64,000 nt of DNA from Phycisphaeraceae bacterium (GTDB lineage: Bacteria > Planctomycetota > Phycisphaerae > Phycisphaerales > Phycisphaeraceae), in contig JAJDCY010000010.1 in NCBI GenBank assembly GCA_029260595.1, positions 1 through 64,000 on the forward strand. Direction: 5' to 3'. Shown here piece by piece: positions 25,371 to 33,949 of the stretch (positions are counted from its first letter, which is position 1; every line of letters starts with the position of its first letter). The notes under the pieces were generated by a model that saw only the letters and a list, made by a program, of their open reading frames with translations, was not told where the DNA came from and did no database searches. A program made the position numbers and the translations under genes.

Positions 25371-25399
25371 AGATTAATCCATGAGGGGTCCGTTGTCAA
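25371..25399 (-). promoter_or_regulatory. Sigma-70-type promoter for the 24106-25185 PEP-CTERM gene
   Basis: On the minus strand a perfect -35 TTGACA (complement of 25394-25399) is followed after exactly 17 bases by TAATCT (complement of 25371-25376). The implied leader is about 180 nt long, another long leader before an exported-protein gene. Confidence 0.65.
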
Positions 25400-25664
25400 G
25401 CATTTCCACAGGATTTGTTCCAGACCGGGGCGGTTTTTTGCGCCGCTAACCGGCTGGGTTCCGGGGAATTACCCAATCGCCGACGCCCCAAATCCGAGCT
25501 CGCCCGTCCCTCTCGCCACGCTCCGACCCGGTCGCCTTGCGGCCTGCGAGGCTCGAATCGCCCCTTCGTTGCATCCCGCAGACGCGCCCGATAGACTCGA
25601 CGCGGCGATGGTCACCACGCCTCACCAGGCCGCAGGGGCCTATCGACGGGCCGTCACCGCTCCG

Positions 25665-25688
25665 TGAATTTGCGTTAAGTCAAATTCA
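25665..25688. promoter_or_regulatory. Inverted repeat upstream of argB, possible operator
   Basis: TGAATTTG (25665-25672) and CAAATTCA (25681-25688) are perfect 8-base inverted arms with an 8-base spacer, 14 bases before the argB start. The cores TGAAT and ATTCA are the half-sites of classic arginine operators, but here they lie 14 bases apart instead of 4, which adds one helical turn. The site is AT-rich in a GC-rich setting. Binding by an ArgR-type repressor is an inference. Confidence 0.45.
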
Positions 25689-25702
25689 ATCAACGCCTTA
25701 CC

Positions 25703-26590
25703 ATGCAACAAGCGATCTCCAAAGCCGCGGGCCTGGTCGAGGCGTATGAATACATCCGCAGCTTCGAGGGCAAAACGGTCGTCGTCAAGGTCGGCGGCTC
25801 GATCATGGACGACCCGGCCACCCTCGCCAGCCTCATTCAGGACGTCTGCTTTATGGATGCGGTCGGGATGAAGCCGATCGTCGTCCACGGCGGCGGCAAG
25901 CGGATCACCGACTCCATGCGCGACGCCGGGCTCGAGGCCCAGTTCGTCCAAGGCCGCCGCTACACCGACGAACGCACCCTCGCCATCGCCGAGCACGTCC
26001 TGGTCGGCGAGATCAACCAGGCTATCGTCGACCAGATCAACGCCCTGGGGCCCCAGGCCATGGGCCTGCACAGCCTCGGTAGCTGCGCCGTTTTCGCCAA
26101 ACGCCTGTTCCTCCAGCCGGACGCCGACACCCCCGACCGGTCCCGCAAGGTAGATCTCGGCTTCGTCGGCGAGGTTGATTGGGTCAACGCCGACCTCATC
26201 AAGGCCTTGGTCGAAGCCGGCTACATCCCCGTCATCGCACCCGTGGCCCGCGACGCCGGCGGCGGCAAGCTCAACGTCAATGCCGACAGCGTCGCCGGCC
26301 ACGTCGCCGCCGCGATCCGAGCCGAGAAGCTCGTGCTCGTCTCCGACACGCACGGCATCCGCACCTCGAACAACCCGGACAGCCTGGCCAGTCACCTGAC
26401 TCGCCAGCAGATCCAGAGCCTGATCGACACCGGTGTGATCGCCGCCGGGATGCTGCCCAAGGTCGAAGCCAGCCTCACCGCGCTCGAGGGCGGCGTCAAA
26501 AAGGCCCACATCGTTGACGGGCGCATCCCGCATTCGCTCATGCTCGAGATCTACACTCAGGAAGGGATCGGCACGGAGATCGTTCTATAA
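25703..26590 (+). CDS. argB: Acetylglutamate kinase
   Basis: Phosphorylates N-acetyl-L-glutamate, the second and usually controlling step of arginine synthesis (EC 2.7.2.8). The 295-aa protein of the amino-acid kinase family has KVGGSIMDD with the catalytic Lys and Gly-Gly near residue 32, VHGGGKRI, the substrate-binding NVNADSVAGHVA and the IAAGMLPKVEASLTAL block. An N-terminal helix of about 20 residues precedes the fold, as in the arginine-inhibited hexameric forms. No clear ribosome-binding site precedes the ATG. argF follows after 102 bases. Confidence 0.96.
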   Translation: MQQAISKAAGLVEAYEYIRSFEGKTVVVKVGGSIMDDPATLASLIQDVCFMDAVGMKPIVVHGGGKRITDSMRDAGLEAQFVQGRRYTDERTLAIAEHVLVGEINQAIVDQINALGPQAMGLHSLGSCAVFAKRLFLQPDADTPDRSRKVDLGFVGEVDWVNADLIKALVEAGYIPVIAPVARDAGGGKLNVNADSVAGHVAAAIRAEKLVLVSDTHGIRTSNNPDSLASHLTRQQIQSLIDTGVIAAGMLPKVEASLTALEGGVKKAHIVDGRIPHSLMLEIYTQEGIGTEIVL

Positions 26591-26692
26591 ATTAGGTTCG
26601 GCCGTGCAGCACGTGCCGGGCCTCGCGGTTGTGGGCGTGGCCTTAGCCCGTCGCCATCAGCCAACAACCTTCCGCCAACAGGGCACCGCCTC

Positions 26693-27616
26693 ATGCAACA
26701 CTTTCTCTCGATCAACCAGACCACCACCGACGAACTGCAACACCTGCTCAACGTCGCGATCGAGCTGCGCCGCCAGCGCCGCACCGGTGACCCGCACCGC
26801 ACGATCCTCGCCCACAAGACGCTCGTGATGATCTTCGAGAAGCCCAGCCTGCGCACACGCGTCAGCTTCGAGCAGGCCATGATCGAATTGGGCGGGCACG
26901 CGATGATGCTCCGTTCCAACGAAGTCGGCCTGGGCTCGCGCGAGAGTGCCGATGATGTCGCCCGTGTGCTCAGCGGGATGGTCCACGGGATCATGGCCCG
27001 CACGTTCGAGCACGAAAAGCTCGAAGAACTTGCTGCCGCGGGCACGATCCCCGTCATCAACGCGCTCAGCGACCGCTCGCACCCCTGCCAGGCGCTGGCC
27101 GATCTGATCACCATGATCGACGAGTTTGGCCGCGACATCACCGGCCGCACGATTGCGTTCATCGGCGACGGCAACAACGTCGCCCGCAGCCTGGCGATGG
27201 CTTGCGGCAAGCTGGGGCTCAAATTCGTCCTGGCCTGCCCGCGTGGCTACGAGTTCGACGACGACTTCCTGGCTCGCCTCAGCGCCTCGGTTCCCGACGC
27301 CGACTGCCGCACGACCTACGACCCGGCCGACGCCGTCCGCGAAGCCGACGCGATCTACACCGACACCTGGGTCTCGATGGGCCAGGAAGACCAGACCGCC
27401 AGCCGCCGCGCGGACTTCGCCGACTACCAGATCAACGACGCCCTGCTCGCCGCCGCACCCGCCCACGCGATCGTCCTGCACTGCCTCCCGGCCTACCGCA
27501 ACCTCGAGATCACCGACGAGGTGATCGACGGCACGCAGTCGCGGATCTTCCCGCAGGCCCACAACCGCCTGCACGCACAAAAAGGCCTGCTCGCCGTGCT
27601 CCTGGCCGGGCTCTAA
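26693..27616 (+). CDS. argF: Ornithine carbamoyltransferase
   Basis: Transfers the carbamoyl group from carbamoyl phosphate to ornithine to give citrulline in arginine synthesis (EC 2.1.3.3). The 307-aa protein has the carbamoyl phosphate loop KPSLRTRVSFE (SxRTR), HPCQALADL, the ornithine loop DTWVSMGQE and the HCLPAYR motif with the catalytic Cys. HCLP and SMG favour ornithine over acetylornithine or aspartate. The usual His after HCLPA is Tyr here, a mild variation. It is probably cotranscribed with argB. Confidence 0.95.
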   Translation: MQHFLSINQTTTDELQHLLNVAIELRRQRRTGDPHRTILAHKTLVMIFEKPSLRTRVSFEQAMIELGGHAMMLRSNEVGLGSRESADDVARVLSGMVHGIMARTFEHEKLEELAAAGTIPVINALSDRSHPCQALADLITMIDEFGRDITGRTIAFIGDGNNVARSLAMACGKLGLKFVLACPRGYEFDDDFLARLSASVPDADCRTTYDPADAVREADAIYTDTWVSMGQEDQTASRRADFADYQINDALLAAAPAHAIVLHCLPAYRNLEITDEVIDGTQSRIFPQAHNRLHAQKGLLAVLLAGL

Positions 27617-27696
27617 CCGCGCCGGTGCACGCCAGGCGATCCGCAAAACTTCCAACGTACTTTCAGCCCGTCGGCCGATGTGGTAAACGGTAGCGC

Positions 27697-28206
27697 ATGA
27701 AACACGATTCCCCCATGCCCGATCAGCAGCCCGCCCCGCCCGGCGACATGGACCAGGCCCACCTGCTGCTCATCGTCGTCGGCGCCCACCTCCGCGCCGA
27801 GATCGTCGACCGCCCGCTCGGGTACCTGCTGCGCGACCGTATCGTCCACTGGCTGAACACCCGCGACGCCGAGATCAACATCCCGCTGCTGCCCGTGGTT
27901 TGCTCGGACATCTGGTACGTCAACCAGCGCGAGCTGCAACAGCGCCCGACCATCAGCCTCGGCGGCCCGCGCGTCAACGCGCTCAGCGCCTACTACGCCA
28001 ACAAGCTCTCCCCGGCGCTGGTCCTCGACGACCAACTGCTCGTCCAGCTCGACCCCGAGTTCGTCGACCTGCGCGTCGGCGTCTGGGGCATGAACAACGA
28101 CCTGACCGCCGGTGCGCTCGACCTGTTCACCAACAAGTACCTCGACGCGTTTTTGCGTGCGGCCGTCACCCAGGTCGAGCCGCACGACGATGTAGAGATC
28201 GCTTAA
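27697..28206 (+). CDS. Conserved-looking hypothetical protein, 169 aa
   Basis: A soluble acidic protein with no signal peptide and no membrane helix. It begins with a hydrophilic segment (about 20 residues) and then a compact alpha/beta domain: LLLIVVGAHLRAEIVDRPLGYLLRDRIVHWL, PLLPVVCSDIWYVNQREL, TISLGGPRVNALSAYYANKL and LRVGVWGMNNDLTAGALDLF. The GGPRVN and GVWGMNN turns look like a ligand- or substrate-binding site, but I recognise no family. It lies 80 bases after argF and may be in the same transcript, which does not prove a role in arginine metabolism. Confidence 0.75.
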   Translation: MKHDSPMPDQQPAPPGDMDQAHLLLIVVGAHLRAEIVDRPLGYLLRDRIVHWLNTRDAEINIPLLPVVCSDIWYVNQRELQQRPTISLGGPRVNALSAYYANKLSPALVLDDQLLVQLDPEFVDLRVGVWGMNNDLTAGALDLFTNKYLDAFLRAAVTQVEPHDDVEIA

Positions 28207-28266
28207 GTAGCGCGCCGCCGCGCAAAATCACAGACGACCGTTCCTGATCGACAAGTGAGGTGACCG

Positions 28267-29691
28267 ATGCGAACCGGGGTGTGGTGTTGCTTGCTCGCGG
28301 TGGGTGCTGGTGTGTCTGGGCTCATAACCGGTTGTGCGAATGTCCTGCCGCGCAAGGTGCCCGTCGCCAGCCAGTACGAAAACTGGACCGACCAGATGCA
28401 AGCCGACGCCGACGCCATGCCCGGCGTGCGCTACTACATGGCCCGACCCTACGTCGTCGTGCACCGCCCGTTCCCGCTGCACGCCGAATCGTTCCTGGTC
28501 GACGGCGTCGCCACGCCCGACGGCCAACACATCCGCCTCACCGGCGACCTGAGCGCCGAAAAGTTCGCCCCCTTGCGACACGCGGTCGACGCTAGCGGCG
28601 CTCTCTCAACGCGCGCGATCTTCGACACCACCAAGGCCGCAAAGAGCGCGCCTCAACCGCAATCCGCAACCGTCGGCGGGCTCGCAGGCTCAGTGCCGAC
28701 GCCGAACGCCGCATCGACCGACGCCGACGATTCCGCGAGCGATCGCCAGGCAGCCCCACCGAAAAAAACCGGCATCACCAGCCTGCATGTCGGGACCGAG
28801 CTCAACGCCGTCGGCCACTTCCCGCTGCGCGACTTCATCGACCTCGTCTACCTGCCCGACTTCGAAGAGCAATACGTCATCGCGCCCGACGGCGGGCTCG
28901 GCGTAGTGGACATCGGCCTGACCCAGGGCCCCGGCGGCGTGCTGATGGCGCTGGGCCTTCAAGCCGACAACAGCGCCGTTACTGCGCCGCTTGTCGATGC
29001 CTACAGCGGCCTGCTCAAAGCCGGCACGATCGCCGCCAAAGCCGCGATCAACTCCGCCATGGGCCTGCCTATCCCACAATCCTCGACGGTCGCGGCCCCA
29101 GCGCTCGACGCTTCGATGGCTGCGCGCGACATCGGCGACGCCCCGCAAACCGTCGTGACACTGAAAGTCACCGTCGTGAAGTTCGCCGCGCCCGGCCTGT
29201 ACCCCGTGCTCAAGCCCGCCGAGTTCAACGACCTCAAACCAGACCCCAACGACCCGAGCTCGGTCCTGCCCCAATACCCCTACGCTTCCGTCGCGTACAA
29301 ACACTTCCAGACGATCGTCGTCGAACACCTGATCACCGATGAGCCCACGGAGCCCGTCGTTTCGTTCGACGGCAGCGCACCCAGCGGCCGTGATGACACC
29401 GATCCGAATCCCACCGGCGCAGCCGCAACCAATCTCTCGGGCTCGGACAATGATGTCCTCCAAGCCGTCCACGACGAGATCAGCCGATCAGGCATCGTGA
29501 CTGATCCGCAAGTCACGATCGATACCCGCCGCCCGCAGGGCACCGGCCAGGTGATCAGCCTTAATCTCAACGTCACCGGTCAGCCGAGCGTCGATCAATC
29601 GGCTGACGACGTAGCCGAGGATCTGGCCGAGCATTTGACCGAGAAGTTCGCCGCCCGGTTCAAGGTTAACTTCGAGAACACCACGCCGTGA
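28267..29691 (+). CDS. Large uncharacterised lipoprotein, 474 aa
   Basis: The signal MRTGVWCCLLAVGAGVSGLITGC has a lipobox ending at Cys23. GAGGTG lies about 6 bases before the ATG. The mature protein has an N-terminal beta-rich domain (RPYVVVHRPFPLHAESFLVDG), an Ala/Ser/Thr linker near residues 120-160, a second domain (FIDLVYLPDFEEQYVIAPDGGLGVVDIGLTQG) and a C-terminal segment with QVISLNLNVTGQPSVDQSADDVAEDL. No family is recognised. The stop overlaps the start of a trypsin-like protease gene by 4 bases (GTGA), so the two are translationally coupled and probably work together. Confidence 0.82.
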   Translation: MRTGVWCCLLAVGAGVSGLITGCANVLPRKVPVASQYENWTDQMQADADAMPGVRYYMARPYVVVHRPFPLHAESFLVDGVATPDGQHIRLTGDLSAEKFAPLRHAVDASGALSTRAIFDTTKAAKSAPQPQSATVGGLAGSVPTPNAASTDADDSASDRQAAPPKKTGITSLHVGTELNAVGHFPLRDFIDLVYLPDFEEQYVIAPDGGLGVVDIGLTQGPGGVLMALGLQADNSAVTAPLVDAYSGLLKAGTIAAKAAINSAMGLPIPQSSTVAAPALDASMAARDIGDAPQTVVTLKVTVVKFAAPGLYPVLKPAEFNDLKPDPNDPSSVLPQYPYASVAYKHFQTIVVEHLITDEPTEPVVSFDGSAPSGRDDTDPNPTGAAATNLSGSDNDVLQAVHDEISRSGIVTDPQVTIDTRRPQGTGQVISLNLNVTGQPSVDQSADDVAEDLAEHLTEKFAARFKVNFENTTP

Positions 29692-30782
29692 CCCGGCCAA
29701 ACCCAGCCGACGCCAACTGGAAACGCCTTAGCCGCGCCGCCCGATTCCAGGCCGTCGCCCACGCGTCCAAAACCATCTCGCCGAAATCGCTCGGCGCCGG
29801 TGTCAAGCACGTTGGTTTCGGCTACCGACTGCGTCGCCCAAAGGGCAAGCCCGCCGCCGCCCCGCGCCAACTCAAAGAGCCCGTCCTCGTCGCACTCGTC
29901 GAGCAAAAACTCTCCAAGTCCGCAGCCGCCAAGCTCACCGCCAAACAACGCATCGCCGAGTCCGTCACCGTAGACGTCGAGATCGACGGCGAGATGCAAC
30001 CGGTCGCCGTTCCCATCGACGTCAACGAACTGCCCCCGCCCCCGCAGGTCCAGGCGCTGCCCAACAGCACCCACGTCGAGCGCCAGTCAGGCCAAACCGT
30101 GCAGCTCGCCACCGACGGCTCATTCGCCGCGATCCTTACTGACGGTTCGCACTTCTACCTGCTCAGCGCCCACCACGTCCTCAAGCCCGGCGCCACCACG
30201 ACCCAGCGGCGCATCTCGCGCGCCCACCGCGCCTACCTCATCGAACAATCTCGCGATGCGCCGGCCACCTTCGGCACCCACGTCTGCCCCGCACGATTCG
30301 CCCCCGGCCGAGCGAACAGCCTCGACGCCGCCGTGATCCGCCTCCAATCGGACACCGACGCCACCGACGCCGCGATCGACGCCGCATTCTGGTCCGGCCT
30401 CGTCGCCGAGGCGATCGATTCGCCCGAGGCACTGGCCGAAGCCGCACTCACCCGGTACACCCTCCACGGCCTCGCCGCCCGGCGCGTACGCCTGCGCTTC
30501 AAACACGTCATCCGCGACATGCCCATCCCCTACCAGATCGCCGGGCGAACCGTCTCGATCCCGATCGCCGAAGTCATCGTCAGCCAGTCAACCCACCGCG
30601 GCCAAATCTCCATGCCCGGCGACAGCGGCGGCGCCGTTGCGCTCGGGAGTCTGCTGCTGGGCATGCACATCGCCGGCAACCCGGTCGACCGCCACAGCTA
30701 CGCGATCCCGACCTACCGTCTGATTGGCCAAGACGTCTTCGCCGGACTCGGTCCGCTCAGCCTGGTGCCCATCCAACCCTGA
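29688..30782 (+). CDS. Trypsin-like (chymotrypsin-fold) serine protease without signal peptide
   Basis: A 364-aa protein whose C-terminal 250 residues show the S1 triad in order: His in YLLSAHHVL (about residue 164), Asp in SLDAAVIRL (about 213) and Ser in SMPGDSGGAVAL (about 312). The first 120 residues are basic and helical (KEPVLVALVEQKLSKSAAAKLTAKQRIAESV) with no signal peptide or membrane helix, so cytoplasmic location is expected unless export is unconventional. The GTG start at 29688 overlaps the preceding lipoprotein stop by 4 bases. Substrate unknown. Confidence 0.85.
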   Translation: MTRPNPADANWKRLSRAARFQAVAHASKTISPKSLGAGVKHVGFGYRLRRPKGKPAAAPRQLKEPVLVALVEQKLSKSAAAKLTAKQRIAESVTVDVEIDGEMQPVAVPIDVNELPPPPQVQALPNSTHVERQSGQTVQLATDGSFAAILTDGSHFYLLSAHHVLKPGATTTQRRISRAHRAYLIEQSRDAPATFGTHVCPARFAPGRANSLDAAVIRLQSDTDATDAAIDAAFWSGLVAEAIDSPEALAEAALTRYTLHGLAARRVRLRFKHVIRDMPIPYQIAGRTVSIPIAEVIVSQSTHRGQISMPGDSGGAVALGSLLLGMHIAGNPVDRHSYAIPTYRLIGQDVFAGLGPLSLVPIQP

Positions 30783-30904
30783 CGACGAGCAGCCGCGCCG
30801 CTCGCTCGCCACTGGATCAACCTCGCCGCGCCCCGGTATGATTCAACCGTAATCGGACTGCACCACAACAACCGACCCTGAGCCCGACCCGGAGAGACCT
30901 CATC

Positions 30905-31639
30905 ATGCACCGACCCCTGCTTTGCCTAGCCGCCCTCGCCGCGCTGCTCTTGTCGCCGCTCCACGCCTTCGCGGAGGACGACGCCACGGAAACCCAGCTA
31001 GCCCAGGACGAGCCATTGATCGATCTCGACGCCTCGGCCAAGTTCAGCTACGCGCTCGGTATGGAGCTGGCCGCGTCGCTTAAAGACCTGCCCACAACAC
31101 TCAATGTCAAAGCCCTGACCCAAGGCATCTCCGACACGCTATCGCAAACCACGACGCTGATGACGCCCGAAGAAGCCGCCGCGATCAAGGAAGCGTTCAT
31201 CGATCAGTGGAAACAGCAGAACGAGCCTGTGGTCAAAACCCTCGCCGAAGAAAACCTCGCCGCTGCCAACGAGTTCCTCGCTGCCAACCGGAATAAAGAG
31301 GGCGTCATCACGACCGCATCCGGCCTGCAGTACCAGGTGCTCCGCCAGGGCGACGGGGCGATCCCGAAAGCGACCGACAAAGTCATCGTCCACTACCGCG
31401 GCACACTGCTCGATGGGCGCGAGTTCGACAGCTCCTACCAGCGCGGCAGCGCCGCAAGCTTCCCCGTCAACCGCGTCATCGCCGGGTGGACCGAAGCCCT
31501 CCAACTCATGCAAGTCGGCAGCCACTACCGCCTGTTCCTGCACCCCGACCTGGCCTACGGCCAGCGCGGCGCCGGCCGCATGATCGGCCCCAACGCCGCC
31601 TTGATATTTGATGTCGACCTGATGAACATCCAGAACTAG
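30905..31639 (+). CDS. FKBP-type peptidyl-prolyl cis-trans isomerase (FkpA/Mip-like), exported
   Basis: A signal peptide (MHRPLLCLAALAALLLSPLHAFA) is followed by an FKBP-N domain of about 100 residues (KFSYALGMELAASL, LMTPEEAAAIKEAFI). A C-terminal FKBP domain follows (TASGLQYQVLRQGDG, VIVHYRGTLLDGREFDSSYQRG, SHYRLFLHPDLAYGQRGAG), the layout of periplasmic Mip/FkpA chaperones that act as dimers. It catalyses prolyl isomerisation of exported proteins. A possible -10 TATGAT lies near 30838-30843. It precedes the tRNA gene by about 100 bases. Confidence 0.92.
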   Translation: MHRPLLCLAALAALLLSPLHAFAEDDATETQLAQDEPLIDLDASAKFSYALGMELAASLKDLPTTLNVKALTQGISDTLSQTTTLMTPEEAAAIKEAFIDQWKQQNEPVVKTLAEENLAAANEFLAANRNKEGVITTASGLQYQVLRQGDGAIPKATDKVIVHYRGTLLDGREFDSSYQRGSAASFPVNRVIAGWTEALQLMQVGSHYRLFLHPDLAYGQRGAGRMIGPNAALIFDVDLMNIQN

Positions 31640-31691
31640 CCGCCGCGGCGGCGACAACGCCGGCGGATGCCCACTTCGCTCGGCACTGCCC

Positions 31692-31720
31692 TTGACGCCC
31701 GCCGCGACGAGACCTATAAG
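31692..31720 (+). promoter_or_regulatory. Sigma-70-type promoter for the initiator tRNA gene
   Basis: TTGACG (31692-31697) and TATAAG (31715-31720) are separated by exactly 17 bases and lie 16 bases upstream of the tRNA 5' end. This is one of the best consensus matches in the window. Confidence 0.75.
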
Positions 31721-31736
31721 ACTCGTACAAACCGAT

Positions 31737-31810
<74 letters not shown>

Positions 31811-31822
31811 TTTCCAGTTCTG

Positions 31823-31853
31823 AAAAAGCCAGCCCTCACCGGTTGGCTTTTTT
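31823..31853. terminator. Bidirectional rho-independent terminator
   Basis: GCCAGCC-CTCACC-GGTTGGC (31828-31847, one G-T pair) is preceded by five A and followed by six T. On the plus strand it ends the tRNA transcript. On the minus strand it can end the glycosyltransferase transcript coming from 31890. Confidence 0.85.
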
Positions 31854-31889
31854 GATGGGTGGGCAACGCGGTTGATCCGGTCGCGCGGA

Positions 31890-32831
31890 TCAGGGTTTCG
31901 CCGGCGAGACCAGGTCGCGCAGGCGGTAGACCCAGCGTGGGTACAGGCGTTGGCCGTGCAGCCAGCTCTTTCCCATCGCGTCGGGACACAGCGTCGCGAC
32001 GTGTTGGCGCATCGCGTCGAGGTCCTTGAGCTCCCGCCGCCAGTACCGGTCTTCGAGAAACCCAATCACGCCCTTGGCCAATTCCGATTCGAGGTCAGCC
32101 GCCTGTTGTTTGCCGATCTTCTCCGCGCGGCTGCGACACCACTTGATCCGAGTCTCGGCCGACCACACCCGGTGCCACGCCGACCCGGTCGCCTGCGTCG
32201 GGTGGATGCGCTTGGCCAGCAGCGGCGCGTCGACCATCCGCCACGACCCGGCCATGCGGATATCGGCGAACAGGATCATGTCTTCGGCGTGCCCCGTCGT
32301 CTCGTCGAAGCGCAGGCCGCCGAGCGCCTCGCGCGACACGATCGCGGCCGAGGTCGTCACCCAGTGGTGTCGGATCAATTCTTCAAGCGACGGATCATCT
32401 TTCGATTGCTCGGTCTCCTCGCGTTCCAGATCGTTGATCCGGTCGCGGAAGTTGAACACCCGGCAGTGCGTCCCCGCTGCACGGGGATCACGACGGAACA
32501 ACTCCATCTGACGCGCTGTCTTCTCGGGTAACCAGAGATCATCCGCATCGAGAAACGCGATGTACTCGCCCTTCGCCTGGTCGATCGCCACGTTGCGCGC
32601 GTGCGAGACGCCGCCCTTGTCCTTGATCTCGATCAGGCGCACCTGCCCGTCGGCATCGCCGCGGGTGCGGTGTGCGTAGAGCTTGACTTCATCCGCGGTG
32701 TTGTCCGTCGATCCGTCATCAATCACCAACACCTCGCGCGGGACATCGGTCTGCGTGAGCACCGACTCGAGCGCTTGCCCGACGTAGGCGCCGGCGTTGT
32801 GGCAGGGGATGATGACAGAGACGTCGGCCAT
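31890..32831 (-). CDS. Family 2 glycosyltransferase
   Basis: A 313-aa GT-A fold enzyme: DVSVIIPCHNAGAYVGQAL at the start, VIDDGSTDNT, a sugar-nucleotide-binding block ending AFLDADDLW (DxD-type motif around residue 97) and an acceptor region of about 170 residues (HAEDMILFADIRMAG). It transfers a sugar from a nucleotide donor to a growing surface glycan; donor and acceptor cannot be read. It lies 20 bases downstream of the next glycosyltransferase gene on the same strand and forms a two-gene unit with it. Confidence 0.9.
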   Translation of the reverse strand: MADVSVIIPCHNAGAYVGQALESVLTQTDVPREVLVIDDGSTDNTADEVKLYAHRTRGDADGQVRLIEIKDKGGVSHARNVAIDQAKGEYIAFLDADDLWLPEKTARQMELFRRDPRAAGTHCRVFNFRDRINDLEREETEQSKDDPSLEELIRHHWVTTSAAIVSREALGGLRFDETTGHAEDMILFADIRMAGSWRMVDAPLLAKRIHPTQATGSAWHRVWSAETRIKWCRSRAEKIGKQQAADLESELAKGVIGFLEDRYWRRELKDLDAMRQHVATLCPDAMGKSWLHGQRLYPRWVYRLRDLVSPAKP

Positions 32832-32851
32832 GGTTGATTCTTCTGACCCGG

Positions 32852-33757
32852 CTAGGCCCGGCTTGCTGACAGGTACCCCCAGTACTGCGACGCCGCGGTG
32901 AGCGCCTCATAAAACCCCTGCGACGGCCAGGGCCGCCACCGCATCACCGCGCGTACCGTCCGACGCACGAACTCCCGCCACGCCCACCACGCCACGCCGA
33001 ACCTGCCCGGCGTCGGCTTGCCGCGGTCGAGCACCCACTCGCGGCCGATCCCGGCCTGCCACTGGCAGAAGCGCTTGAGCCCGAGGTTGTCCGGCGGGAT
33101 GTAGTGTTCAACTTTCGCGTCGGCTAGCAGCCAACCGGTGTGCCCCTGGTCGAGCATTGTCCGGACGATCCCCGCGTCCTCGCCCGAGACCCGTTGCCCG
33201 GCGAACATCCCCTTGCTCGTGTCATACCCCTCCGCCGGCAGCGCATCGCGTCGCAGCGCCATGTTCGGCCCATACGCCAGCGTGTCCGGCAGTGCCATCG
33301 GCGTGTCCTGCGAACACCGAACCAACGCATACACACCGGGGTAGTGTTCGATGATGTACGCCCGGTGCCCGGCCGCGGGCCGGTCCAGCCAGGGCAGCAC
33401 CGGCCCGCCGAAGCAGGCCGCATCCGGGTACCGCTCGAACCCGGCAGCGTAGGCCTCGAGCCACCCGGGATCGACCCGGACATCGTCGTCGATGAAGACC
33501 AGCCACTGCCCGGTGGTCTGGTCGATCAGGCGGTTCAGGGCGAAGCTCTTGCCCTGTTTCGGCTCGAAAAGGTACGTCACGGGCAGGCGGTCCGCATAGG
33601 ACTCCACCACCCGCCGCGTCGCATCCGTGCTGTTGTTGTCGCAGACCATAAGCTCCCAGGACAGGCCCGGCGGCGTACGCAGCGTGGTCAGAGCGGCCAG
33701 CGTCTTGTCCAACTGTGTGGAGCGGTTCCAGGTGGCAATCGCTACGCTAATGTTCAT
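32852..33757 (-). CDS. Family 2 glycosyltransferase
   Basis: A 301-aa GT2 enzyme starting MNISVAIATWNRSTQLDKTLAAL, with the donor-binding VCDNNSTDATR and the metal-binding LVFIDDDVRVDPGWL (DDD near residue 92). It also has a C-terminal GEDAGIVRTML block that supplies the ED catalytic pair. The opening and the FGGPVLPWL segment match the subgroup represented by the protein at 36086-37060, so the two are likely paralogues. It is the first gene of a minus-strand pair. Confidence 0.9.
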   Translation of the reverse strand: MNISVAIATWNRSTQLDKTLAALTTLRTPPGLSWELMVCDNNSTDATRRVVESYADRLPVTYLFEPKQGKSFALNRLIDQTTGQWLVFIDDDVRVDPGWLEAYAAGFERYPDAACFGGPVLPWLDRPAAGHRAYIIEHYPGVYALVRCSQDTPMALPDTLAYGPNMALRRDALPAEGYDTSKGMFAGQRVSGEDAGIVRTMLDQGHTGWLLADAKVEHYIPPDNLGLKRFCQWQAGIGREWVLDRGKPTPGRFGVAWWAWREFVRRTVRAVMRWRPWPSQGFYEALTAASQYWGYLSASRA

Positions 33758-33949
33758 CGCGGGCCCTGTGCACCTTCTTTGTATCGGTCGGGTGGTGACG
33801 GCTCTTAGGTCTGTATCGCGGCGAGGGATTGGGTGGTTACAAACGTTTCAACGGCATGGGGTAAACCCGATGAAGATACCCGGTCGTATTAGACGATGGA
33901 CAAACGGTGCGCTATAGGTAGGCCCACAGGCCGCGATCGGACGGGATCA

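Larger units (their letters stand above)
25186..25702. other. Divergent regulatory region between the PEP-CTERM array and argB
   Basis: No gene is seen in these 517 bases. The left part (25186-25370) is the leader of the minus-strand PEP-CTERM gene, with its promoter at 25371-25399. The right part leads into argB and contains the inverted repeat at 25665-25688. The stretch between holds no open frame with credible coding features. Confidence 0.55.
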
